NCBI GenBank assembly: GCA_030278955.1
Contig: JAOANR010000013.1
Location: 42,196,191-42,260,190, forward strand
DNA: 64,000 nucleotides
Reading direction: 5' to 3'
DNA from: Hygrophila difformis
Lineage: Eukaryota; Streptophyta; Magnoliopsida; Lamiales; Acanthaceae
This document shows positions 1 to 11,936 of the stretch, in pieces (positions within the stretch are counted from its first letter, which is position 1; each line of letters begins with the position of its first letter). The position numbers and the translations under genes are program-made. The notes under the pieces were generated by a model. It saw only the letters and a program-made list of their open reading frames with translations, was not told the DNA's origin and did no database searches.

Positions 1-707
1 CTAAGGGCTGGCCGACGAAACGTGGCAGGGAAATGCAGCGGCGGCGGCAGCAGCGGTTGCGATAGAATCTTTGTATAGACCGATAGACGTCGGAGCGGCG
101 AACGAGAGGAGAGAACCCGATCGCCTCCAATAATAGCTTACGCGATGGGCATTCTCTACCACAATTTTATGTTAAATTCGTAAATATAAAACCTAATACT
201 CCGTCGTATATTTGCTTGGGTGTATAATTGCCGTGATGGATTAAGGAAGTTTGATTTGGGCCCATAACCATTAGAAGGAAAGGCCCAAGCCCAATATCAG
301 TCCACTCTTAAGCCCAACAAAAGTTTTCCTGATGAAAATTCAAAAAGCCCTAGTGTGCGTTAATCAGCAAGGTAACGCAAAACCACGGCCACCGGCGACG
401 GCGGAGTAGCAGCTAGCAGGATGCGCCAACTGGGGGCAACACGGCCTGCTCCCTTTGAAAGTAGGAGTATAACGAATCAAATGCAGCTGGCAGGTAGAGC
501 AAGCAATAAATGATTTCCAAGTAGAAAATGTGGGCAGAAATGTGGCGACGTTTGCAAGCAGGCATGGCTCAACACAATCCCCACAGAAAGTCTTGGTTTT
601 TTTCTTAAATCGCTTTTATATTGCAACTGGATCTGATAAGGCGTCATATATAAAAGGCAAAGTCGCATTTCTCGATCCTCTCCGCCGTGAGGGTTCGTAC
701 GGCTGCG
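1..707. promoter_or_regulatory. 5' flank and leader of the FAD monooxygenase gene
   Basis: No supported coding region. The 13-mer TTGGGCCCATAAC at 256-268 contains a TGGGCC (site II) motif, and further GGCCCAA/AGCCCAA copies lie at about 281-320. In plants such motifs are typical of promoters of housekeeping and proliferation genes. The first 150 bases are GC-rich and could be the start region of a divergent gene to the left, but no start codon or recognisable protein is visible there. Confidence 0.4.
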
Positions 708-3700
708 ATGGCAGTTACGAAGCTTGCGAGAAGATTCCATGAATTCCGCCAGGCCAGAAGAAGAAGCGACGTGCTCAAATGCAGCTCGTACGTCCAAAGG
801 AGAGCGTTCTCGGGTTGCGGCGATAGAAACAGCGGCGATGAATCAGTGTTACCGGTGTTGATCGTCGGCGCAGGACCTGTTGGTCTCGTTCTTTCTATTC
901 TCCTCACCAAACTAGGTGAAGTAATTGAACTCTTTCTGAAGAGCTTTTTTGTGTGTTTTGTTGATTGAATTGATGTGATCTTATGCAAAATTTGCAGGGG
1001 TAAAATCCGCAATTATTGAGAAGAACAAAGCTTTCTCACTGCATCCTCAAGCTCACTTCGTCAATAATCGATCTATGGAGGTTTGTGCAATTTCCTCCAT
1101 TTTGTTAGTATGAAACTGCAGGGGACAGAAGTTGAGGCTTGTTAAATTGAAGTTGAGTTTTTTTTTTTTTAATTTTTTATTATTATACCTATGGATGCCA
1201 GATATTCCGCAAATTAAATGGCTTGGCTGATGAGATCCTAAGGCATGAGGCTCCTGTGGATTGGTGGAGGAAGTTCATATACTGCACTTCCCTCACTGGC
1301 CCAATTCTTGGTTCTGTTGATCACATGCAACCTCAAGGTGATTTATCGATATCCGTTGATATTGGATGTGATTATCCCAACATATTGTTTTATGGATAAA
1401 CTCTTAAATTTGTATCGCAGATTTTGACCGGATTGTGAGCTCAGTATCAGTTGCTCACTTTTCACAGTATAAACTCATGAGGTTACTAATTAAACAGCTT
1501 GAGGAAACCGGTTTCCATATCAGGGATGAGTTGATGAACTTTGACTACTGCAAGCCTGCAGAGCGAGAGATATTAATGGGGTGTGAATGTACATCTATCA
1601 AGGTTGCTGATGATGTTATAACTGTGACCGGACGTTTGACAAGGAAAGGGAATCACAGAACAAAGGAGTTCCCTTGTAATTTTGTTGTTGGCACTGATGG
1701 TGCAGGGAGTACAGTGAGAAAACTTATGGGAATAGGAATGAGAGGTGAGCAGAACATGCAACACCTTATCAGTGTGCATTTTATGAGTGTGGATCTTGGC
1801 CAGTACTTGATTAAGGAGAGACCTGGAATGCTTTATTTCATCTTTAATACTGAAGCTATAGGTGTTATTGTTGCTCATGATCTGCAGCAAGGGGAATTTG
1901 TTTTGCAGGTACTATAAGACAGTCCTGTTGAACTATACTGCATTTCGTACCATACTTTGAATGCTTAGCATCATCTGTGTGTGTGGCTTGTGCAGTTACC
2001 TTTTTATCCACCTCAACAGAAGTTTGAAGAGTTCAGCTTCAAGGTAATTTCTTTAGTTAAATCAAACATATTGTTATTTTTCTATGAAATTTTGTCATAT
2101 ATACTTTGTGACCAGTGTGACCATTTTAGTTTGTTATACAGAAAGTTGTTTTCATACTGTTAAAGTACTTTTAAGTTTCATCAAACCTGTTTTGTATCCG
2201 ATGCACACTATTAGAAGGTCTAAATAAATATATTGGTGTAAAGAATTCCATTCAATGTAGATGTGTGAGGAATTAATCTTCAAACTGGTTGGCCGAGAGC
2301 TTGCAGACATAAATGTTTTGGATGTGAAACCCTGGGTGATGCATGCTGAAGTAGCTGAAACTTACTTAGCCTGTGACAACAGAGTAATACTCTCTGGGGA
2401 TGCTGCTCATCGCTTCCCCCCTGCTGGTGGTTTTGGTATGAATTTATTTATGTTATTAAAATCATCTTCCTTCTGCAAATTATACATCAAAGGTCATGGT
2501 TTTCCAAGACCACACCCTGATTGTTACAAAGAACTCAGAAATCTCTTTCTAACTTCATAGGAATGAACACTGGTATTCAGGATGTTCATAATCTTGCCTG
2601 GAAGTTGGCTTCTGTAATCAAGGGAACCTCACCACCATCAATTCTTTCCACTTATGAAACCGAGCGTAAGCAGGTGTGATTCATATACTTTACTACAATA
2701 TTAATCTTTGAAAAGTATGCATGATAGACATTTATTTCTCATGTAAATTCCTGAAACATGTCAGATTGCCATCTTTAACACAGCATTGAGTGTGAAAAAT
2801 TTTAAAGCAGCAATGGCAGTTCCTGCTGCTCTAGGCCTTGACCCACACATTGCTAATTCTGGTAATCCTTGACCTTAAAAATTTTGTTTTTGCCTTCTTT
2901 TTTCTCATTACACCTGTTGGATGCCTAAGGCACATCATTATTGATATGCAGTTCATCGAACTATAAATGATACTCTGAGTTCGGTCCTACCATCTGATCT
3001 ACAGAGGACTATCTTGAATGGAATATTTAGCCTAGGGCGTATGCAGCTTTCCAATTCTGTTCTGAATGAAAGTAATCCTCTTGGATTTTCGAGGCTTTCT
3101 AAACTCAGACAGATATTTGAAGAAGGAAAAAGCCTCCAACTCCAGTTCCCTGCTGAGGATCTAGGTTTCAGGTACCAGCAAACCTTCATTTCTATAGCAA
3201 ATCCTGAAATTTATCCATTTATAACTTACATACACTACAATTTATTAGATTTTTTTAGTGTTGGTACCTTTTGAAATGCTAATGATTCGATAAAAACTAC
3301 TGTGAAAAAGTAAACCTGAAGTGAACTTGCAGGTATGCTAAAGGAGCACTGGTACCTGATAGTGACGGTGCATTTGGTGCACAAGAAAATCCAAGCGGGC
3401 GTAGGAGGGATTATGTTCCCTCCTCAGATCCTGGATCGAGATTGCCACATATGAACATCCAACTATTATCAAAATTCTCGAGTGAGGTGTGCAAAACTTG
3501 GTTCACTTCATTGTATCCTTCAATTTTACAAAGTACGCAATACATCTCAGATTTTTGTCTCGTTCTTTTCACAGGATGCTTTCTCTACCCTGGACCTTGT
3601 GTCCAGTGATAAAATCGAGTTTCTTCTTATCATAGCACCAATCAAGGAGTCCTATCAGGTGGCTAAAGCTGCATTTAAGGTGGCGGAGGAATTCAAAATT

Positions 3701-3988
3701 CCACTGAAAGTCTGCGTGATGTGGGAAGACAACACGACCGATGAAACTTGCAAAAGTGAAACAGCACTTTCACCTTGGGAAAACTTTATAGATGTCACCA
3801 AAGCAATGAATTCTTCAGCTTCACCTCAATGGTGGGATTTATGTCAGATGACCATGCAAGGTGCCATCTTAGTGAGGCCAGACGAGCACATTGCTTGGCG
3901 CTCGAAGCTCAAAATTGAGAAAGACCCTTTTTCGGTATTCAGGGAAGTTTTCCGTGCCGTACTAGGATTTAACTCTAGCATAAGATAA
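708..3988 (+). CDS. FAD/NAD(P)-binding monooxygenase-like oxidoreductase (11 exons)
   Basis: Exons: 708-915, 998-1080, 1202-1337, 1421-1908, 1996-2043, 2261-2435, 2561-2673, 2765-2861, 2952-3171, 3333-3486, 3575-3988. All introns are GT-AG and the sum is 2136 nt (711 residues). The Arg-rich, acid-poor N-terminus (start MAVTKLARRF) suggests an organelle targeting peptide, probably mitochondrial; this is inference. The Rossmann motif VLIVGAGPVG binds the FAD ADP moiety. The DG motif (VVGTDGAGSTVRK) is in exon 4 and the GD motif (LSGDAAHRFPPAGG) spans exons 6-7. This is the order seen in aromatic-ring hydroxylases of the PheA/TfdB type. The C-terminal third resembles the thioredoxin-like tail of such enzymes only loosely. 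It appears to match the plant family that includes Arabidopsis EMB2421 (At1g24340, recalled from memory). An in-frame GTG at 687 was not used; ATG at 708 is the first good start. The substrate is unknown. Confidence 0.85.
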
Positions 3989-4026
3989 TCGAACAAGTAC
4001 ATTACATGGTTGATCATTAACAGATA

Positions 4027-4149
4027 GTGGGCTTGTTTGGAAGCCGGCATATTTAGGAGCATATAGCGGATTTAATCAGCATATTCTCTCACAATTCTCT
4101 CTCCGAATCTGCTATATGCTAGCGGATCTGGTGACTCCCAAACATCCAC
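4027..4149. mobile_element. Short hairpin MITE, probably Tourist-like
   Basis: The ends GTGGGCTTGTTTGGA and TCCCAAACATCCAC are imperfect inverted repeats. Inside, ATATAGCGGATT pairs with AATCTGCTATAT, so the whole segment can fold into a hairpin. It lies just behind the stop codon of the FAD gene, so it may sit in its 3' UTR. No clear target-site duplication was found, so the exact ends are uncertain. Confidence 0.4.
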
Positions 4150-4630
4150 GGTATATGGTAGAGCAGGGTTTATCGATTCTTTGTTCTCGTGGTTGAGATC
4201 TGCTATTTATTCGCCGTATTATATTACTGTGAAAGAACTAAATTTAAGTACAAATTTTCGTATCCCACATATTAAACGAGTTCTTCAAGCGCCTGTAACA
4301 AACGCTATCATCAAAGTTTTAATTTCTATACTCACATATCCAAATTTACTATTTTCATTGATTATCATTTTTTCTTTCCTATAAATATTTGATTTCTGGA
4401 AGAATTGGCAAAAGAGTTGTGCATATTTCATAATATCAATACAGGTAAGGTGGGAGGTTTGTACATGGCACATCCAACCATCACAAAGCACCCCTTTGGT
4501 TTCAAAGATGATTGAGTACAAACAATTAGCTAGGTTCTATACAACATGCTTCAGCATAACGATAAAAATGGTAAAATGAAAGAAATTGTGTTATACTAAA
4601 AGATGCAAATGAGAAAAGATCAAGGCGCAT

Positions 4631-4873
4631 GTCTCAAACAAAACGCTACATTGGGCTTTTTGTTACTATTCATAGTTTAACTTTAATTCAAATTTTTATC
4701 ATAGTTATGCAAGAAAAAACATAATCAAGTGAAATCTTGTCAGATTCGTCTAATATTGTAGTTTATAATATTAAATTTTTATAATTTTTACTTGTACACA
4801 ATTTAAATTATTGATCGTTGAAAATGTACATTGGCAAACGTGTCTGAGCCCAACGTAGCGTTTTTAATGAGAC
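4631..4873. mobile_element. 243-bp MITE with 26-bp terminal inverted repeats
   Basis: The left end (4631-4656, starting GTCTCAAACAAAACGCTACA) and the right end (4848-4873) are inverted copies with few mismatches. The interior is AT-rich. It contains, in reverse orientation, a stretch resembling the interior of the Stowaway-like copies elsewhere in the window (AGACGAATCTAACAAGAT), although the termini are different. No target duplication could be assigned. Confidence 0.55.
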
Positions 4874-4893
4874 GGCCCGTTTTTATCTATTTA

Positions 4894-5045
4894 TACGGAC
4901 TCACAGTGCACGCAGTCCAATGCACATTTTAAATTATTAATAAATTCATGTTTGGTACAAGTAACAATTCTAAAAGTTCGATATTTAAAAACTACACGAC
5001 GATACGAATCTAACAAGATCCTATTTGGCTATGTTTTAAAACAAG
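4894..5045. mobile_element. Degenerate Stowaway-like fragment
   Basis: The stretch with CACAGTGCACGCAGTCCAA, GGTACAAGTAA, TACACGACGATACGAATC and TAACAAGATC follows the interior of the intact copy at 39895-40162. The CTCCCTCC termini are missing, so this is a worn or truncated copy. Confidence 0.45.
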
Positions 5046-5164
5046 ACGGTTGAACTATCAATTTAAAATTGTAATAGTATAATTTATATAGAATTTTTTG
5101 GAGTTTAGAAATTTTAACATTATTCAATTTACCCACTATAAATTGGTACTGTACAATATTTATT

Positions 5165-6380
5165 TAAAAATGAGGTAATAACTAACACTTTTGCTCTTGG
5201 GCCACGTTTTATAAAATATCCACTTATGGACCACTATAAGGCATTTGGGCCTAATTTTAGAACAAATGGCCGGAAAAAATGCTAAGTTCGGGCCCGTGAT
5301 GTTCACGCGTAGGAGAACCGATGCGATGGTCTAAAACTGGACATGGTCTCCTTTTGATAGCCTATTTTAATTTTTTTATATAATTACAATAAATAATACT
5401 CAATACGTACCATTAATTATGTTTTGCTTTCATTTTTTGTCTTTCTCAACATTTTTTCTTTTTTTTAAATAAATAATTAAATATTAATTATCAAACATAC
5501 CCAATCACACAGTAATAAATGAATTAGAAATTTAAACCCACATTCACCACAACACACATAAAAAAAAAATCAGTTAAAAATTCAAATTCATTACAACCAC
5601 ATCACATAAATTCATATTATACCCATTCTTTCATCTCTAATATGTCTACCCTACATTCAATATTAATTATTTTTACATAAAATATAGTATCCTAAACTTT
5701 GAAATACTATTCACATGATAAAGGGAGTAACATAAAAATAGAATAAATATTAATTAAAATATATCATAAAATAATTAAGAATTAAATTAAAATAAATTAT
5801 AAAATGCAGAGTGAATAAATTTTTATTAAAATATTTAATAAATGGTAGTACAAACAATAAGAGCTCTCTAATTATTGACACGTTGAAGATCAACAGAAGG
5901 GGTCTCCGACAGGAAGACAAATATTGGTGTGTCGGAGCATTACCAAGTCACTGGATAACTTCATTTTATGTGAAAATAATTAGTATTGAATGCAGAGTTT
6001 AAAATATGGGTAGAGTATGAATTTATGTGATATGATTATAATGAGTTTGAATTTTTAACTGATTTATTAATGTGTGATGTATGCGATGGTTGTGGATATA
6101 AACTTTTAATTTATTTATTGATGTGATGTGATTTAGTACATTTGATAATTAATATTTAAATATTTACTTAAATAAAAATGAGAAAAAATATTGAGACAAA
6201 CAAAAAATAAAAGCAAAACATAATTAATGAGACGAATTGTGTATTATTTATTTAACTACATAAAAAAACTAAAATAAGGGCGTCGGTTCCCGGCGCGTAC
6301 ACATTACTCGGCCCGCACTTGACATTTTTTCCGGCCATTCGGCCTAAAACATTTTAGTTATTACCTCATTAAAAATTTAC
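5165..6380. mobile_element. 1.2-kb foldback element (giant imperfect hairpin)
   Basis: A left arm (about 5165-5690) and a right arm (about 5965-6380) are inverted copies of each other. Outer pair: AATGAGGTAATAAC at 5169 against GTTATTACCTCATT near 6357. Middle pair: ATGGCCGGAAAAAATG against TTTTTTCCGGCCATTC. Inner pair: CTACATTCAATATTAATTAT against the reverse complement of ATAATTAGTATTGAATGCAG. The loop (5690-5965) is AT-rich and codes for nothing recognisable. Arms of 400-500 bp around a short loop fit a foldback or long-TIR MULE-like non-autonomous element. No target duplication could be confirmed. Confidence 0.65.
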
Positions 6381-6404
6381 AATAATTAGCATAGGTGGAT
6401 AGCA

Positions 6405-6490
6405 ACAGGCTGCAGGCCTACAGCCAACTGTAAGGGCTTACAACCAGGCACCAACGGCTACAGCCAACTGTACAACCAGGCACCAACAAC
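6405..6490. repeat. Short tandem duplication ahead of a possible leader
   Basis: TACAGCCAACTGTA followed by ACAACCAGGCACCAAC occurs twice, at about 6419 and 6461. Further on, 6600-6960 is richer in C and T and could be promoter and 5' leader for the 7435 gene model, but no exon is provable there. Confidence 0.35.
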
Positions 6491-7434
6491 AATATTCTCT
6501 TGCAATTAGAACAAAATGAGACCAAAGCCCTATTCTAATACTAACAAGGAATTCAAATTCTCCGGAAATCGTTCTTTTCTTCATTTATAATCCCTTTCCG
6601 CCGTTCTTCCCGTTAACACCGCCGCCGCCCGGCTCTCTTTGCCCCATTCTCCATTCCATATCGCGTTCCCCCGGGTAGAATGCCTCCGCGCCCGACTGCT
6701 ATTCTTTTCGCCACGCGGTCGATCGATCCCCCCCGCCGCACACCGCCTTCGGTCACTGTCGCTGTTTTCTTCTCAACCCCCGCACACGAGATTCAACATC
6801 AATTCTTGTTTCAACGTCAATTCTGTTTGATGTGGTCTGTGTCCCACTGCTTTTGTCGAGAAAACCCTTCGGTCGGGATGAATTTCTTGTTTCAACGTCA
6901 ATTCTTTTTAGTACTCGTGTATGTGACACGAGATTCACGCATGCCGCTTCTCGCCCATAGTTTTTAGTAAGGTGATTTTCATTATTCTATCGCACCTCCA
7001 CTGTATTTTTCATTACCATCGTATGATTCGGTTTTTTACATCGAATTGATTGTCGTTCATCTGGAATATTCTTTATTTGGTAAAACAATGATTGATGGCA
7101 AAGTGAGGAATTTATAAGAGTTGTGTCTTGTTATGTTCTTCAAGGATATGCATGTATTTGTCTTGTTTGACATTTCATCGCCTATCCCATTTTATATGCC
7201 GAAATATAATTATTTTTTCATTTCTTCTGGAAATGAGTCTGTTCTTCCAAGGAATGTTTAATTTATTGTTGTTGAATACTTACTCCTATTTTCATTTTAA
7301 ATTGAATAAAAATGATGCGACTAGCTCAAGTCAGTGATGAATCATCTAACACATGCATGTGATTCATTCAGTATTCTTCGACTTTGGTTGTAACTTGTGT
7401 TGGTTCATCTGTTTCGATACCTGATGAGCTATAA

Positions 7435-8724
7435 ATGCTTGGCAATTCAGGTCCTCCTGTACCTAATGTGGATGTTTGCCCAGAAATAGAATATGTGCAT
7501 GAAATAGGTACGATTCCTTCTCATTAACACCGCTTGGAGATGTTTGTGTTAGGAGAGAGACTTTATTCTCACTTCTGAGGGGTACCTGTAAATGCAATGA
7601 TCTTACAAAAGAAGTATAGTATTTTTTTTGTTGCTGGTTTAATACATGTTGTACTCTAGCATGCAAATCGTGTTTATTTTAGTTCAAACTAGTTATTAGG
7701 CTCCTAATTTGTATTTGGCACTATATTTTCAGGTGACATTGATGAATGGCGAGCAGATTGGAGCTTGAAAATTATTGACTGCAACAAGAATATTTTTCAA
7801 ACAATTACAGGGAGAATATGTGGTCTTGTTCGGTTGTTCCTGGGATTGATTTGGTATGGACAATCATTATTCATATATTGTAATTATTTGTTCATCTTAT
7901 CCAATATTTTTTTGGCGTCAAGACCGACTATAACATAAAAAATATGCAGTAATTAGTTTGGTTCCAGAGTACTTAATTCCATATAAGTACTGACTTGGTT
8001 CAATCCTCTTTTCTTTTGACTCTATTAAACTTATAGTTCAAATTTTCTATGTTATCATTTAGCAGATAACCAATAAAAGTTCCAAATGTCGTTTGTGAAG
8101 AGATTGGATAACCAATAAAAGATGTTAAACATCTGACTAGCCTAATGGCAGACATATTATGGTGAGTGAGCATGCTATCTTGGTTCTCTTCACTAATAAA
8201 ATACTCCAGGGTTCATAATTTATTGCACTTCCCTCGGTTTTTAACTTTCTAGCACATAAATTCATTAATTTTGGTTATGCAATTTATTAGATTTCAGGCA
8301 TAAGTCAAAGCTATTGGTCAACTCTAGAACTACAGATTGGAGAAATTTTTGGGCTACTGTTATGAAGGCGATGAGAGGTTACTGGCAGCTTAATTCATGC
8401 CCAGCAATACTCTTCCAAAACTTTTTTCTCACTATGAGTATTGTATTTGTTAATTTCCTTAATGTTAGTTGGATTTTTAGAGATATTGATACTAGTATTC
8501 AAATGTTGTTTCCTTTTTCCTTTGGCCGATAGTAGGATTTCCATTGATGTTGTAGTTGTATATAAACATCAGTTTCTCATTTTTCCTCCTTTTTTGCAGT
8601 TTATAATTACCTAAGGAGTCTACAACAAAGAATTGAGCAAGAGACTGAGAGAGTAAATAGTTTCCTCTTGCTACATAGCCTCAATCAACCCAGTGCATCC
8701 AACGAGTATCTGATATTGAGATAA
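7435..8724 (+). CDS. Unrecognised small four-exon gene model, 132 codons
   Basis: Exons 7435-7507, 7733-7853, 8298-8377 and 8600-8724 join with consistent phases at GT-AG junctions and sum to 399 nt. The start is ATG in MLGNSGPPVPNVDV. The product is tryptophan-rich in the middle (DIDEWRADWSL, RTTDWRNFWATVMKAMR). It ends in a predicted amphipathic or coiled-coil stretch (YLRSLQQRIEQETERVNSF) and a polar tail before TAA. I do not recognise the family. The first intron starts right after a short exon, and non-coding leader exons upstream (6600-7000) are possible. It could be a small conserved plant protein, an N-terminally shortened relic, or a transcribed remnant. The agreeing phases of three introns are the main reason to take it seriously. 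Confidence 0.5.
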
Positions 8725-9098
8725 TTTTGGCACATCGGGTACGCAAATCTAAAGAAATTCTATATCGCAATGTAATATTTCATTTCCTTCCAGATCTTTG
8801 GCTAATAATTCATATATATTATGTGGTTAGCCTTGTTCAAAGCATTCTCGGCTCCAGAGACTTATATTTACTAAGCAACAGTAATCAAGCTTGCATTCTA
8901 AAATGAAGGTATTTCTTTGATCCATAAAGATTGCTTGTACAATTAATTGTCAATATGAGAACTAGCCACTTGTGCGGATGCATTGTTTTTCTTCTCGACA
9001 ATGAATGGTGACCTATCTATTGAGTGTCATATGCTTCACTCTTTTTTTTTTTCTTTTTTACAGATCCGTATATGACGCAATTTAAAGTCCCATTTATT

Positions 9099-10157
9099 TA
9101 TAGACTGGGATGACTGCAACCTCGAGCGCCATGCATTCATTCGTTCAACATAGTGCATCCTGAATTCGTTCATTTAGATATATTTATCCGTCAAACTACA
9201 TTCATCATTCATCTTGTATTTATCCTGCTTCTTGCATTCATTATGTATCATTATTCGTGCAGTCATTATGCACATATGCATTATCATGTATTCATTATGC
9301 ATCTTACATCTTTCATTCATTCATCCTACATTATGCATTTATCATGTATCATTCATTCTGCACATGCATTCATTCATTCATTCCTTTTGCATCATATCCA
9401 TGCATTCATTCTTTCATTCATTCATTTTGCATCACATCTATGCATTCATTCATTCTCATGTACTCCATCTTGCACTAATCATTCATTCTGTATTTATCAT
9501 GCATTCATTCATTCTGCATCATGCTTTCATCTTGCACCCATCATTCATTGCATTTATTATGCATTCAGTCATTGTGCATTCATCTTGCACACATCATCAT
9601 TATACATTCATTCATTTTGCATCATATGCATGCATTCATTCTTTCATTCATTCATTCATTTTGCATCACGTCTATGCATTCATTCATTTTCATGCATTCA
9701 TCTTGCACCAATCATTCATTCTGCATTTATCGTGCATTCATTCATTCTGCATCATGCATTCATCTTGCACCAATCATTCATTCTGCATTTATCATGCATT
9801 CATTCATTCTGCATCATGCATTCATCTTGCACCCATCATTCATCGCATTTATCATGCATTCATCTTGCACACATCATCATTATACATTCATTCATTCATC
9901 CATCCATCATGCATTCATCTTGCGTTTAATTGCTGAAATTGAGAGAGATTTTGTTGTTTATGGTGATGAGTGCGTTTTCGGTGGAGGAAAAACTGTGAGA
10001 GATGGAATAGGACAGGCTAGCTAGTGGATATCCATAAAGTGATTGTTTGGACACCGTAATAAGGAATGCTGAGATCATTGACTATACAGGGATATTTAAA
10101 GCTGATATAGGAATCAAAGATGGTTATATTATTGGTCTTAGTAAAGCAGGCATCCCA
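9099..10157 (+). pseudogene. Urease pseudogene fragment, copy 1
   Basis: The codons around 9099-9126 read like RLGDDCNL, matching the plant urease stretch RLGDTNL. The continuation, [21 protein letters not shown], resumes only at 9924, after about 800 bp of minisatellite. A duplicated CTAG at about 10018-10022 (GGCTAGCTAGTGG) shifts the frame after GQAS. Sequence matching [24 protein letters not shown] and KAG follows. The nickel-binding and catalytic parts of urease are absent, so this cannot make an enzyme. Confidence 0.8.
9131..9923 (+). repeat. CATTCATT-type minisatellite inside a urease exon, copy 1
   Basis: Built from ATTCATTC, TGCATTCAT, CTTGCACCAATCATT and CATCATGCATT modules. Near 9700-9820 a higher-order unit of about 62 bp repeats (CATGCATTCATCTTGCACCA ... 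TTCATTCTGCAT). Because the modules contain few stop codons on the plus strand, long His/Ser/Ile/Phe-rich open frames run through it. They are by-products of the repeat and not credible proteins. Confidence 0.85.
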
Positions 10158-10158
10158 C

Positions 10159-11055
10159 TAAATTGATTCTGATAATAATGTGCATGTGAAATATAAGCAC
10201 TCATGTGATGTAGCACAAATTTTATGGTCATGTTCCTTATAGTATGTACATAGACAAGATTACAAATGTAGTATTCATGGTCATGTTCCTTGTAGTATGT
10301 ACATAGTTACTAAATTGATTCTGATAATAATGTGCATGTGAAATATAAGCACTCATGTGATGTAGGACAAATTTCATTTCACTTTTTTTATTAGCTTGAG
10401 CTTCGGTTAAGAATTAAGATAGTTCAACCCTATGTTTATTGATGCTAAATAGATACTTCCTGTCATATTCTATTTCCAAAAAACTTTTCTCTGTTGCAAC
10501 CATTATGAGTCATAGTTGTCTTGATGTAGGTTCAGAAAAATAGGTGCCATGTATTCTTGGCTGCAGAAGGAATTTATGGAGGAGAAAGGAAAAGAACTAG
10601 CATATGATATGAAATTTGGGTTGATACTTCTGCTTATTGAACCGACTTTAGGCCTTTATTCCATTTCTGCGATACTATACTCAAAATTCTTCGAGATCTT
10701 GCAAAGGTGTACGGTATTATCACTAATTCCATAGCATGCACCCAAGTTTCTTTCTTTATTTCTTCTTCCTTATTTTTTTTTTGACCATTTGTTTTCTTAT
10801 AAATTCTAATGACCATAAATGATCCACAACTACTATGGTATAGTATCTTCCGAATGCCAATGGTTACATGTTATCTCCAGGTGTTTTTTAAGGTTATATT
10901 ATCTGTTATGGACTATTCATCTCATGCTTGTTTTTTAGGGACTTCACTTTTATGTTTCCCATGTTGCTTGTTCCTTTTGAAAATTTATTATTTTCCATGA
11001 TCTTATATTTCAGTTGAAATTGATCTTACCTTGGCATATTAAAGGTTGTCAATGA
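10159..11055. other. AT-rich spacer with an internal direct repeat
   Basis: The stretch ACTAAATTGATTCTGATAAT ... CACTCATGTGATGTAG occurs at about 10159-10213 and again at about 10306-10366, with a repeated GTCATGTTCCTT(A/G)TAGTATGTACATAG between. A 61-codon ORF at 10549 (MYSWLQKEFM) has no recognisable features and no splice context. Nothing else is seen. Confidence 0.45.
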
Positions 11056-11310
11056 CTTGCATTATAAATGAAGGTATTTCTTTGATCCATAAAGATAGTT
11101 TGTACAATTAATTGTCAATATGGGAACTAGCCACTTGTGCGGATGCATTATTTTTCTTTTCCACAATGAATGGTGTCGTATCTATTGAATGTCATATGCT
11201 TCATTCTTGTTTTTTCCCCTATTTTTTTTTTTTTTTTGCAGATCGGTATATGATGCAACTTAAAGTCCTATTCATTTATAAACTGGGATGACTGCAACAT
11301 CGAGCGCCAT

Positions 11311-11890
11311 GCATTCATTCGTTCAACACAGTGCATCCTGAATCCGTTCATCATTTAGATACATTCATCATTCATCCTATATTTATCATGCATCTTGCAC
11401 TCATTATGTATCAATCATGCATTCATCTTGCACCCATCATTCATTATACATTCATTCATTCATTCTCATGCATTCATCTTGCACCAAGCATTCATTCTGC
11501 ATTTATCATGCATTCATTCATTATGCATCATGCATTCATCTTGCACCCATCATTCATTGCATTTAGCATGCATTCATTTATTCTGCATTATGCATTCATC
11601 TTGCACACATCATCATTATACATTCATTCATTCTCATGTATTCATCTTGCACCAAGCATTCATTCTGCATCATGCATTCATCTTGCACCCATCATTCATT
11701 GCATTTTTCATGCATTCATTCTTTCTGCATTATGCATTCATCTTGCACCAAGCATTCATTTTGCATCATGCATTCTTGCACACATCATTCATTGCATTAT
11801 CATGCATTCATTCATTCTGCATTATGCATTCATCTTGCACACATCATCATTATACATTCTAACATCCATCCATCATGCATTCATCTTGCA
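11311..11890 (+). repeat. CATTCATT-type minisatellite inside a urease exon, copy 2
   Basis: Same modules as the 9131-9923 array but about 210 bp shorter. It occupies the same point in the urease exon (between RLGDDCN and IAEIE), so the array was present before the segment was duplicated. Confidence 0.85.
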
Positions 11891-11936
11891 TTTAATTGCT
11901 GAAATTGAGAGAGATTTTGCTGTCTATGGTGATGAG

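Larger units (their letters stand above)
8890..10158 (+). repeat. Segmental duplication, copy 1
   Basis: This segment starting CTTGCATTCTAAAATGAAGG and ending in urease codons recurs at 11056-12793. Both copies hold the same urease exon split by a CATTCATT minisatellite. The copies differ by substitutions, satellite length and the hAT-like insertion present only in copy 2. Confidence 0.8.

Noticed and set aside
477..797. Antisense ORFs over the first exon of the FAD gene
   Set aside because: They overlap the well-supported plus-strand exon and show no protein features.
9131..9923. CRISPR-like regular repeats
   Set aside because: A eukaryotic minisatellite: the repeat modules run without unique spacers and lie in a nuclear pseudogene.
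9153..10024. Long His/Ser/Ile/Phe-rich ORFs in overlapping frames
   Set aside because: They are by-products of a minisatellite with few stop codons; they recur in the duplicate array at 11331-11939 and change with repeat number.
10549..10734. 61-codon ORF MYSWLQKEFM
   Set aside because: No homologue recognised, no supporting exons, flanked by duplicated spacer.
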